Of a stretch of DNA of 61,379 nucleotides, positions 25,676 to 33,973 are shown piece by piece. Position numbers and translations under genes: made by a program. Source of the stretch: Eubacterium sp. (GTDB lineage: Bacteria; Bacillota; Clostridia; Lachnospirales; Lachnospiraceae); NCBI GenBank assembly GCA_017634555.1, contig JAGBNF010000042.1:1-61379 (forward strand). The letters run 5' to 3'. The notes under the pieces were generated by a model that saw only the letters and a list, made by a program, of their open reading frames with translations, was not told where the DNA came from and did not search any database. Numbering within the stretch: position 1 is the first letter of the stretch; each line of letters starts with the position of its first letter.

Positions 25676-27712
25676 ATGAAAACGCTACTTAAAAAAGCCT
25701 TTAAAAAGATAAGAAAAACATATGAACAGCCGATGTGGAAATGGGTTCTTGCAATATTACTCATTTCTTTTTTACTGGAATTTCTTCTCGAAATATTCGG
25801 AAGAAGATCTATTCTCAAGGCTGCTCTTTTTGTGTACCATGATCCTTTGGTATTTTTATATAATACATCGATCTGTTTTATGACGCTTTCGATATCGCTT
25901 CTTTTCAGAAGAAGAGCGTTCTTCCTGGCACTGGTTCTTGTCACGTGGCTGACTATGGGAGTATGTAACTGTGTAGTACTGGGTTACAGGATCACGCCAT
26001 TCTCATTTATCGATATTACGATGATATCTGATGTCTTCAGTATGATGGATATATATTTCAATACTGCACAGCAGATAGCTATATTCGGCGGACTGATATT
26101 ACTTGTGATACTTATCGTGATAGCTTTTATATCGGTTCCGAAAATGAAGGGCAAGATACATATCGTAAAAGCGTCGATAGTTGTACTGATATCCTTTACT
26201 ATAGTTTATGTTATGACTATCGTTGCGGTTAAGACCACTCTCATTGCAGACGAGTTTACAAATCTCGGAACTGCATATAAGGATTACGGATTTGCATACT
26301 GCTTTGCTAACAGTGTTGTTGATGTAGGTATAGGAAAGCCTGATGATTATTCGAGAAAGAATATAAATAATTATTTCCTGGATACATATCATCTGGATGA
26401 TAAGGCATATCCGAAAGAAAAACCGGACATTATAATCCTTCAGCTGGAATCATTTATAGATATCGGAAGAGTGGCAGGGGTTAATACCGATAAGGAACCG
26501 ATACCAAACTTTAAAGCATTTCAGGAGGAATATCCTTCCGGATGGCTTACAGTCCCGGCAATCGGTGCGGGAACAGCCAATACGGAGTTCGAGATAATCA
26601 CAGGAATGAAGTCAAAGGTATTCGGCGCAGGAGAATATCCATATAAGACTATACTGACCGATACAGCGTGCGAGAGTATGCCTCAGGTTCTTAAAAGAAT
26701 TTACGGCTACGGAACACATGCTATACATAACAATAAGGCTAAGTTCTATTCGAGAGATCAGAGCTATGCAAGTCTCGGTTTTGACACATTTACTTCACTT
26801 GAATATATGAAGGATGTGAATTATACTCAGACAGGCTGGGCCAAGGACGATTGCCTTCCGAATGAGATAATGAAGGCACTTGACTCCGATGAGGAGCCGG
26901 ATGTGGTCCTCTGTATATCGGTACAGGGTCACGGAAGATATCCGAAGCAGGAACTTAAATGCGAAGAGCATATAAAGGTTACGCTTGATTCCGAGGATCC
27001 TGAACTCACAAATCAGTTCGGATATTATGTTAACCAGTGCTATGAAATGGATCAGATGATCCTTGAGCTTAAGGATATGCTGGACGGAAGAGGAGAGCCG
27101 TACGTCCTTGTTTTATACGGTGATCACATACCTGCACTGCCTTTTGAAGAGGATCAGTTCACTTCCGGAGAACAGAATCAGACAGAATATGTAATAGTCA
27201 ATAATATAGGTCTTGAAATGGAGGACCGAGATATATATACTTATGAGCTGTCGGACTATCTGATGAGAGGGCTTAAAATGAAGCGCGGCATTATGCAGAG
27301 GCTTCATGAAAAGTACTTTGATGCAGAGACCGGAGACGAAGAAGCATTCAAGGCTGCAGCTACAGAAATGCAGTATGACATGCTTTACGGTGAGCGGTAC
27401 ATTTATAACAGAATCGAGGAATATCCGCGAATGGATATGAAGCTCGGTATTGACGATATCGTTGTGGAGTCGGTTGAGTTCAATGATGCGACGGGATATA
27501 TAGTCGTTAAGGGACAGAATTTTACGACCTTCTCCATGATACTTATAGATGACACAAGAACAGATACGACGTATATCGATGATGAAACGCTGATAGTTGT
27601 TCCCGAAGGAACAGCGACTAAGCCGGAACCGGGAACTGTATTTGAGGTTGCCCAGATTGATAAGGATAAACATGAACTGACACGCTCTAATGCCGTGACA
27701 TTTCAGGATTAA
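25676..27712 (+). CDS. LtaS-type sulfatase-fold phosphotransferase with C-terminal Ig-like domain
   Basis: This 678-residue second LtaS-type protein has five N-terminal helices (about 20-190) and an extracellular catalytic domain with IILQLESFIDI (metal Glu), PAIGAGTANTEFEIITGM (nucleophilic Thr), ISVQGHGRYPKQ and VLYGDHIPALP. A C-terminal IPT/TIG-like module (about 580-675) is unusual for the family. The ATG at 25676 lies 8 bases after the promoter's -10 box and has no ribosome-binding site. A stop codon at 25664 blocks any upstream start, and the next ATG (residue 20) would lose the basic N-terminal segment. It probably shares a wall-polymer role with the gene at 22656 but on a different acceptor. 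Confidence 0.85.
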   Translation: MKTLLKKAFKKIRKTYEQPMWKWVLAILLISFLLEFLLEIFGRRSILKAALFVYHDPLVFLYNTSICFMTLSISLLFRRRAFFLALVLVTWLTMGVCNCVVLGYRITPFSFIDITMISDVFSMMDIYFNTAQQIAIFGGLILLVILIVIAFISVPKMKGKIHIVKASIVVLISFTIVYVMTIVAVKTTLIADEFTNLGTAYKDYGFAYCFANSVVDVGIGKPDDYSRKNINNYFLDTYHLDDKAYPKEKPDIIILQLESFIDIGRVAGVNTDKEPIPNFKAFQEEYPSGWLTVPAIGAGTANTEFEIITGMKSKVFGAGEYPYKTILTDTACESMPQVLKRIYGYGTHAIHNNKAKFYSRDQSYASLGFDTFTSLEYMKDVNYTQTGWAKDDCLPNEIMKALDSDEEPDVVLCISVQGHGRYPKQELKCEEHIKVTLDSEDPELTNQFGYYVNQCYEMDQMILELKDMLDGRGEPYVLVLYGDHIPALPFEEDQFTSGEQNQTEYVIVNNIGLEMEDRDIYTYELSDYLMRGLKMKRGIMQRLHEKYFDAETGDEEAFKAAATEMQYDMLYGERYIYNRIEEYPRMDMKLGIDDIVVESVEFNDATGYIVVKGQNFTTFSMILIDDTRTDTTYIDDETLIVVPEGTATKPEPGTVFEVAQIDKDKHELTRSNAVTFQD

Positions 27713-27731
27713 TAAGGAAAGAGGAAAAATA

Positions 27732-29558
27732 ATGGTAAGAGAAGACATCAGAAACGTAGCGATTATTGCACATGTAGATCATGGCAAGACGACTCTTGTA
27801 GACGGACTTCTGAAGCAGAGCGGTGTATTCCGTGAAAATCAGGAAGTTGCCGAAAGAGTTATGGATTCGAACGATATTGAGAGGGAAAGAGGTATCACAA
27901 TCCTTTCCAAGAATACAGCCGTTATGTATAACGGTGTAAAGATCAACATCATCGATACTCCGGGACATGCTGATTTCGGTGGAGAGGTTGAGCGTGTACT
28001 TAAGATGGTTAACGGAGTTATACTCGTTGTTGATGCCTTTGAAGGACCTATGCCACAGACAAGATTCGTTCTTCAGAAGGCTCTGGATCTGAACCTTTCT
28101 GTAATTGTCTGTGTAAATAAGATAGACAGACCTGATGCAAGACCTGATGCTGTTGAGGAGGAGGTTCTCGAGCTTCTTATGGATCTTGATGCGTCAGATG
28201 AGCAGCTTGACTGTCCATTCGTTTATGCATCTGCAAGAGAGGGTGTTGCTTCTTATACACCTGATGAAAAGGGAACAGATATGAAGCCTCTTTTCGAAAC
28301 AATTCTTAAGGCTATCCCTGCACCGGAAGGTGATGAGGAGAAGGGCCTTCAGATTCTTATATCAACAATCGATTACAATGAATATACAGGAAGAATCGGT
28401 GTAGGTAAGGTTGACAACGGTTCGGTTAAGGTTAATCAGGAAGCTGTAATCGTTAACCATCATGATCCTGCAAGACGTGAGAAGGTTAAGATTACAAAGC
28501 TTTACGAATATGACGGACTTGCTAAGGTTGACGTTGATTCAGCTACAGTTGGTTCTATAGTTGCGGTTTCAGGTATTGCAGATCTTAAGATCGGAGATAC
28601 TATCTGTTCACCGGATGCGCCTGAGGCTATTCCTTTCCAGAAGATTACGGAGCCGACCATTTCCATGAACTTCATGGTAAATGATTCGCCGCTTGCTGGT
28701 AAGGAAGGAAAGTTCGTTACATCACGTCAGCTCAGAGACAGACTTTACAGAGAGCTTAATACAGATGTATCACTCAGAGTCGAGGATACTGATGCTACAG
28801 ACTGCTTCAAGGTAAGCGGTAGAGGTGAGCTCCATCTGTCAGTTCTTATCGAGAACATGAGACGTGAGGGCTATGAGTTTGCAGTAAGTAAGGCTGAGGT
28901 TATCTACAAGGAAGATGAGCGCGGCAAGAAGCTTGAGCCGTTTGAAATTGCTATAATTGATGTTCCTGATGATTTCTCAGGTACAGTGATCAATATGCTC
29001 AGCATTCGTAAGGGCGAGCTTTCGGGAATGGCACCTGGCAACGGTGGAATGACAAGACTTGAGTTCAGAATCCCTTCAAGAGGTCTTATCGGTTTCAGTG
29101 GAGACTTCCTTACAGCTACAAAGGGTAACGGAATAATCAATACAATATTCGACGGATATGATTACTATAAGGGTGATATGTCATACAGGCAGAATGGTTC
29201 ACTTATTGCCTTTGAGGCAGGAACATCTATCACATACGGACTTTTCAATGCTCAGGAAAGAGGAACACTCTTCATCGGTGCGGGTGTTGATGTTTATGCC
29301 GGTATGGTAGTCGGTGAAACAGGTAGAGCAGAGGATATCGAAGTAAATGTATGTAAGACAAAGCATTTATCAAATACCCGTGCATCAGGCTCTGATGAAG
29401 CTCTTAAGCTTGTTCCGCCAAAGCAGCTTTCGCTGGAGCAGTCACTGGACTTCCTCGATACAGATGAGCTTCTTGAGATCACTCCGAAATCGCTCAGAAT
29501 CAGAAAAAAGATTCTCGATTCAAGACTCAGACTCAGAGCTAACAGAAATAACAACTAA
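27732..29558 (+). CDS. typA: Ribosome-associated GTPase TypA/BipA
   Basis: This 608-residue translational GTPase has G1 AHVDHGKTT (residues 12-20), [12 protein letters not shown] (switch I), [15 protein letters not shown] (G3) and [13 protein letters not shown] (G4), then the EF-G-like domains and the TypA-specific C-terminal region with [18 protein letters not shown] and [17 protein letters not shown]. TypA binds the 70S ribosome and supports 50S assembly and stress adaptation. AGAGGAAAAA precedes the ATG, 19 bases after the previous stop. Confidence 0.96.
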   Translation: MVREDIRNVAIIAHVDHGKTTLVDGLLKQSGVFRENQEVAERVMDSNDIERERGITILSKNTAVMYNGVKINIIDTPGHADFGGEVERVLKMVNGVILVVDAFEGPMPQTRFVLQKALDLNLSVIVCVNKIDRPDARPDAVEEEVLELLMDLDASDEQLDCPFVYASAREGVASYTPDEKGTDMKPLFETILKAIPAPEGDEEKGLQILISTIDYNEYTGRIGVGKVDNGSVKVNQEAVIVNHHDPARREKVKITKLYEYDGLAKVDVDSATVGSIVAVSGIADLKIGDTICSPDAPEAIPFQKITEPTISMNFMVNDSPLAGKEGKFVTSRQLRDRLYRELNTDVSLRVEDTDATDCFKVSGRGELHLSVLIENMRREGYEFAVSKAEVIYKEDERGKKLEPFEIAIIDVPDDFSGTVINMLSIRKGELSGMAPGNGGMTRLEFRIPSRGLIGFSGDFLTATKGNGIINTIFDGYDYYKGDMSYRQNGSLIAFEAGTSITYGLFNAQERGTLFIGAGVDVYAGMVVGETGRAEDIEVNVCKTKHLSNTRASGSDEALKLVPPKQLSLEQSLDFLDTDELLEITPKSLRIRKKILDSRLRLRANRNNN

Positions 29559-29584
29559 TTTGATAAAAATTGGTAAAAAACACT

Positions 29585-29628
29585 AAAAAGATTTGAATAG
29601 CATCTTGCATCTTATGTTAATCTTTTTG
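29585..29628 (+). terminator. Probable AT-rich terminator after typA
   Basis: AAAAAGATT pairs with AATCTTTTT around a 25-base loop; the right arm itself ends in the T-run. It overlaps the promoter of the FHA gene. Confidence 0.45.
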
Positions 29629-29634
29629 TATAAT
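29605..29634 (+). promoter_or_regulatory. Promoter of the FHA-domain gene
   Basis: TTGCAT, 18-base spacer, TATAAT; leader of about 57 bases to the ATG at 29698. Confidence 0.55.
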
Positions 29635-29697
29635 ATATAAAGTAAGATAAAGCATTGGGGCGTAGTCTTAACTTGTATTTTTTACGGGAGAAGGGCA

Positions 29698-30624
29698 ATG
29701 GGAGATAATTCAAAAAACTACGAGGAGTTTACTATCAATTTTAAGCTTGAAGAGGATGTGCCTATAGATCAATATGAACTGACTATGTACAACTATGAAT
29801 TCGTTGGAAACAATACAAAATGTCAGGTTGTAGAGATCGACAATGTGAGAGCACTGCAGTTTAAGATTCCGGCAACACTGCCGCTTGAATTGTTCCTTAA
29901 GAAGCAGTTATATAAAGGTGAGTTCTTATCGATTCTTTCAAACATTATGAATCAGCTCATGTATTTCGATGAGAACAAGATGCCACTTAACAAGCTTCTT
30001 TTAAATATTCAGTATATGTACATTGAACTGTCAACTCTTGATGTTCAGCTTATTTATATGCCGGTCAACAAGAAGTTTGCAGATTGTAATATAACAGAGT
30101 TTATTCAGAAGTTTATCGGCGCAATCAGATTTGCTAATATGGATTGCGTAGAGCTGGTTGATAAGATACTCAAGTATCTCGACAGCAAGCTTATGTTCGA
30201 TCTTCAGGATTTTTATAATTATGTTCTTTCACTTGAGCAGGATATGCTTCTTGAGGATGCGGGACAGGATTCAGATCCGAAGGGTAAGGGATCAACAACA
30301 GTACTTACAACTTCATCAAATTACAGTAATCCGGTTCCTTATCTGCTCAGACTTAAGACCAATGAGCTTATTCCGATTCTTACCAAGGAGTTCATGGTAG
30401 GAAAGTCAGCTGATTCAAATTATCAGATCATTGACAACAAGAAGGTCAGCAGAAGACATGCTATTTTCAGAATAAGCAACGGCGAATGTTATGTAAGAGA
30501 TAACGAATCTACAAATCATACCTTTGTCAACGGAAAGCTTCTACAGCCGGGAGTTGAGATCATTCTCAGCAATGATGATTACATCAGACTCGGTGATGAA
30601 GAATTCAGATTCTGGGTAAGATAA
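29698..30624 (+). CDS. FHA-domain protein with DUF6382-like N-terminal domain
   Basis: The 308-residue protein has an N-terminal alpha/beta region (about 1-180) like the uncharacterised domain often found before FHA domains in Clostridia, a Gly/Ser/Thr linker (about 190-215), and a C-terminal FHA domain (about 225-305). Phosphothreonine-recognition residues are visible: MVGKSADSNYQI, KVSRRHAIF and NESTNHTFVNG. It probably binds a Ser/Thr-phosphorylated partner at or near the membrane; no kinase gene is in the window. GGGAGAAGGGCA precedes the ATG and a terminator follows, so it is monocistronic. Confidence 0.85.
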   Translation: MGDNSKNYEEFTINFKLEEDVPIDQYELTMYNYEFVGNNTKCQVVEIDNVRALQFKIPATLPLELFLKKQLYKGEFLSILSNIMNQLMYFDENKMPLNKLLLNIQYMYIELSTLDVQLIYMPVNKKFADCNITEFIQKFIGAIRFANMDCVELVDKILKYLDSKLMFDLQDFYNYVLSLEQDMLLEDAGQDSDPKGKGSTTVLTTSSNYSNPVPYLLRLKTNELIPILTKEFMVGKSADSNYQIIDNKKVSRRHAIFRISNGECYVRDNESTNHTFVNGKLLQPGVEIILSNDDYIRLGDEEFRFWVR

Positions 30625-30638
30625 ATATAAAATTTTAT

Positions 30639-30670
30639 AGAGCTGCTGAAAGGCAGCTCTAATCTTTTTT
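30639..30670 (+). terminator. Terminator after the FHA gene
   Basis: AGAGCTGC and GCAGCTCT form an 8-bp stem with a 6-base loop, followed by AATCTTTTTT. argH starts 17 bases later. Confidence 0.85.
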
Positions 30671-30686
30671 ATGGAGGTAACTAAAA

Positions 30687-32066
30687 ATGGCACAGCTCTG
30701 GGGAGGCAGATTTACCAAAGAGACAGATCAGCTGGTTTATAATTTCAACGCTTCAATCTCATTCGATCAGAAGTTCTTTAAGCAGGATGTAGAGGGCAGC
30801 AAGGCACATGTAAAAATGCTTGGCAAGTCCGGAATCCTTACAGCAGAAGAGGTTGAGACAATACTTGGCGGTCTGGAAAGCATTTATAATGATGTGACTG
30901 AAGGTAAACTGGAGATCACCTCTGAGTATGAGGATATTCATTCCTTTGTTGAGGCAAATCTTATAGACAGAATAGGAGATACAGGTAAGAAGCTTCATAC
31001 AGGACGAAGCAGAAATGATCAGGTAGCTCTTGATATGAGATTATATGTCAGAGACGAGATCGATGAGACAAAGGATATCGTTATAGAACTTGTAAAGGTT
31101 CTTCATAAGCTTATGAAGGAGCATATAAATACTTATATGCCGGGATTCACACATTTGCAGAAGGCTCAGCCTGTAACGCTTGCTCATCATCTGGGCGCTT
31201 ACATGGAAATGTTCAAGAGAGACTATAAGAGACTTCTCAGTATCAGAGAGAGAATGAATGAGTGTCCTCTCGGAGCGGGAGCTCTTGCGGGAACTACTTA
31301 TCCTCTCGACAGAAGATATACAGCAGAGCTTCTTGAGTTTGACGGACCTACACTTAACAGCATGGATTCCGTATCGGACAGAGATTATGTTATAGAATTT
31401 CTTTCAGCAAGTGCGCTTATCATGATGCACTTATCAAGATTCTCTGAAGAGATCATCATGTGGAATTCAAACGAATACAAGTTTATCGAACTTGATGATG
31501 CTTACAGCACAGGAAGCTCGATTATGCCACAGAAAAAGAATCCTGATATTGCCGAGCTTGTAAGAGGAAAGACAGGAAGAGTGTACGGAGCACTTACATC
31601 ACTTCTTACAACAATGAAGGGTATTCCGCTTGCATACAATAAGGATATGCAGGAGGATAAGGAGCTTACCTTCGATGCTATCGATACAGTTAAGGGATGC
31701 CTTAAACTGTTCACAGGAATGATCAATACAATGACTGTCAATCCTGATAGAATGAAGGAAAGTGCGGCAGGCGGCTTTACAAATGCTACAGATGCGGCTG
31801 ACTATCTTGTAAAGAAGGGTGTTCCTTTCAGAGATGCACACGGAATTATCGGAAGACTTGTTCTTTACTGCATTGATAATTCCAAGATGCTTGAAGAGCT
31901 TACGCTTGATGAATATAAGAGTATATCTGAAGTATTTGAAGATGATATTTATGAAGCAATCTCTATGAAGACTTGTGTGGAGAAACGAAATACTATCGGA
32001 GCTCCGGGACCTGATGCTATGAGTGAGGTAATAGCCATAAATGAAAAGTTCCTCGAGGATAAATAG
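30687..32066 (+). CDS. argH: Argininosuccinate lyase
   Basis: This 459-residue member of the fumarase/aspartase superfamily splits argininosuccinate into arginine and fumarate. The N-terminal MAQLWGGRFTKETDQLVYNF, SRNDQVALDMRLY, TGFTHLQ-type PGFTHLQKAQPVTLAHHLGAY and superfamily signature GSSIMPQKKNPDIAELVRG with the catalytic Ser are all present. TGGAGGTAAC precedes the ATG. Its last 26 bases overlap the next gene, in another frame. Confidence 0.96.
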   Translation: MAQLWGGRFTKETDQLVYNFNASISFDQKFFKQDVEGSKAHVKMLGKSGILTAEEVETILGGLESIYNDVTEGKLEITSEYEDIHSFVEANLIDRIGDTGKKLHTGRSRNDQVALDMRLYVRDEIDETKDIVIELVKVLHKLMKEHINTYMPGFTHLQKAQPVTLAHHLGAYMEMFKRDYKRLLSIRERMNECPLGAGALAGTTYPLDRRYTAELLEFDGPTLNSMDSVSDRDYVIEFLSASALIMMHLSRFSEEIIMWNSNEYKFIELDDAYSTGSSIMPQKKNPDIAELVRGKTGRVYGALTSLLTTMKGIPLAYNKDMQEDKELTFDAIDTVKGCLKLFTGMINTMTVNPDRMKESAAGGFTNATDAADYLVKKGVPFRDAHGIIGRLVLYCIDNSKMLEELTLDEYKSISEVFEDDIYEAISMKTCVEKRNTIGAPGPDAMSEVIAINEKFLEDK

Positions 32067-33180
32067 AATAATACTTATCGCGCTGTTTATCATCATTGCG
32101 TTCTGTTTATGCATATATTGGGGAATAGGTCCTTTCGGTACAAAAACCAAGAATACCTGTAAGAGCATGGAGGAGGTTGCCGATAAGGTTACCGAGATGC
32201 TCAATCGTGGTGATGAAGGGCTTCTTACCGTATATGCAAAGGGAATCAACGAGGATGAGCTTACACTGATAAACTTTTATCTGGATTCGCTTAAGGGAAA
32301 TGTTACCAACATCAGAACCATAAGCCAGGGTAAAGATGTGATCAAGGTCGAGCTTCAGGTGAACAGATCCGATGACAGCTATGTGCTTGACGCCATAAAG
32401 TATGGGAATGCTATACCGGCCAACAAGGAAAAGGCCAAGGAGCTTGAGGAAAAGGTTAAGTACATCCTCGCGAATTATATAAAGTCGAATATGACTGATT
32501 TTGATAAGGAGCTTGCGATACATGACTATATAGTCAATAACTGTACCTACGGCTTCTTCAATGACGGCTCAGAGATGGAATATTCGGCATATGGAGCGCT
32601 GGTCAAGGGTCAGGCTGTATGCAGCGGCTATGCGGCAGCTATGGATCTGCTCCTGAAATGTGCGGGCGTCGAATCAAGGTTTGTAGTCGGATATGCCGAG
32701 TCCAGTCAGAGACAGTATGATAACAGCAATATAAATGCCGAAGGTGTAAGTAAGAAGGATATGGAAGATAACCATGCCTGGAATCAGGTCTGCATCGATG
32801 GCATCTGGTATAACGTTGATGTTACATGGGATGATCCCGTGGGTGATGGAGCAATGCTTTCGCATGTATATATGAACATCAGTGATGAAATGATGTCATA
32901 TACACATGACTGGAATAGGAAAAAGTATGAGAAATGTGAGAGCATGAGTGCGAACTATTTCAGAAAGACGGGAACAGAGTTTTACAGCGTTGCCGAGCTG
33001 GAAAGCTATTGCAATTATTATTTCACTAAGGGTGAAAAAACACTTGAGTGCAGGATTAACGGTTTCGATGTAGATAATGATAATCTTCAGTTTATGTTCG
33101 GAATAACCGGAGTCGAGAGTGTCGGTTATGCGATTGCAAACATAGGAGATTACAGGATACTGAATCTGTCGGCTAAATAG
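32041..33180 (+). CDS. Membrane-anchored transglutaminase-like protein
   Basis: This 379-residue protein has an N-terminal membrane anchor (about 9-27) and an extracytoplasmic domain. Residues about 185-280 form a transglutaminase-like/cysteine-protease fold with the triad Cys in GQAVCSGYAAAMDLLLK, His in DNHAWNQV and Asp in YNVDVTWDDP. Such bacterial domains act as peptidases or crosslinkers at the wall; the partner is unknown. The ATG lies inside argH with GAGGT upstream, so expression is probably coupled to argH. Confidence 0.85.
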   Translation: MKSSSRINRIILIALFIIIAFCLCIYWGIGPFGTKTKNTCKSMEEVADKVTEMLNRGDEGLLTVYAKGINEDELTLINFYLDSLKGNVTNIRTISQGKDVIKVELQVNRSDDSYVLDAIKYGNAIPANKEKAKELEEKVKYILANYIKSNMTDFDKELAIHDYIVNNCTYGFFNDGSEMEYSAYGALVKGQAVCSGYAAAMDLLLKCAGVESRFVVGYAESSQRQYDNSNINAEGVSKKDMEDNHAWNQVCIDGIWYNVDVTWDDPVGDGAMLSHVYMNISDEMMSYTHDWNRKKYEKCESMSANYFRKTGTEFYSVAELESYCNYYFTKGEKTLECRINGFDVDNDNLQFMFGITGVESVGYAIANIGDYRILNLSAK

Positions 33181-33207
33181 TTATATGTATGGGGCGGAGG
33201 CATAGAA

Positions 33208-33705
33208 ATGCAGATTTTTGAAATAACGGATATAGCTAAGTTTGTAAAGAGTCTGCTGACAGAAGATTTCTTTGGTAAAACACTCCTGTATCATGCCGAG
33301 GTAAAGGGGGCATGCAGGCTGGAGATTGACGGAAGACTCAATAAGGAGTTTTTCTCATCAGATGATGCGGAGATAATTACGTCTGAAGGAAATGAACTTG
33401 ATTATGTCAGATGGGGTGATGTAAGAAATCTTTTTTTCGAGGCGATAAGAGGTACGAAGCTTCCGCTTAGGTTTTCGGTATCACTTATCATGGATCAGGA
33501 TTTTATAGAGCATTTTGTAAAAAATTCCGGTACGAGCATCAGACCGGGAGAGGTTGAGTCACTGAATATAAATATTATGTATGACAGAGAAAGCCTCAAT
33601 GTTACTTCCGGAAATTCTTACAAAATCTTTACGTTTGATAAGAGTTTGGACGGCTTTTGGGATGCATTTGTGCATAATACCTTCAAAGAACTCGATATAT
33701 TATGA
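33208..33705 (+). CDS. Small protein of unknown function (DUF5721-like)
   Basis: This 165-residue soluble alpha/beta protein starts MQIFEITDIAKFVKSLL, has a conserved-looking YHAEVKGACRLEIDGRLN and WGDVRNLFFEAIRGTKLPL, and ends in an acidic tail. The pattern matches a small uncharacterised family common in Lachnospiraceae, which I recall as DUF5721. No catalytic motif is evident. It lies 27 bases after the transglutaminase-like gene and ends before a terminator. Confidence 0.7.
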   Translation: MQIFEITDIAKFVKSLLTEDFFGKTLLYHAEVKGACRLEIDGRLNKEFFSSDDAEIITSEGNELDYVRWGDVRNLFFEAIRGTKLPLRFSVSLIMDQDFIEHFVKNSGTSIRPGEVESLNINIMYDRESLNVTSGNSYKIFTFDKSLDGFWDAFVHNTFKELDIL

Positions 33706-33766
33706 TTTTTTTAGTTATTTTTGTGCAGTTTTATAGATTTAATTTGTTGATTTTTCACAGCGTAAA

Positions 33767-33785
33767 TGTTACAATGAATGTAACA
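33767..33785. repeat. Short inverted repeat TGTTACA/TGTAACA
   Basis: Seven-bp arms with a 5-base loop in the 268-base gap before htpG; possible operator or minor hairpin. Confidence 0.3.
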
Positions 33786-33817
33786 ATTAATTAACAAATA
33801 AAAACCGTCCTTTTCGA

Positions 33818-33853
33818 GAAAAACCTCAGAGTTATACCTGAGGTTTTTCTTGT
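33818..33853 (+). terminator. Terminator before htpG
   Basis: GAAAAACCTCAG and CTGAGGTTTTTC form a 12-bp stem with an 8-base loop. The right arm includes TTTTT. Confidence 0.75.
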
Positions 33854-33873
33854 TGTAGGGGTATCGATTTTAA

Positions 33874-33900
33874 TTAGCACTCTTTATCGGTGAGTGCTAA
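33874..33900. promoter_or_regulatory. CIRCE operator of htpG (HrcA site)
   Basis: Perfect consensus TTAGCACTC-N9-GAGTGCTAA immediately upstream of the htpG -35 element. It implies HrcA repression released on heat or unfolded-protein stress. Confidence 0.95.
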
Positions 33901-33907
33901 TTTTTGA

Positions 33908-33936
33908 TTGACTTTTAGTATGTTCGGAGTTAAAAT
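33908..33936 (+). promoter_or_regulatory. Promoter of htpG
   Basis: TTGACT, 17-base spacer, TAAAAT, starting 8 bases after the CIRCE operator. Confidence 0.7.
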
Positions 33937-33973
33937 TTCTTATTATTTATGAAAAGAAAAGAGGTAATTATTG

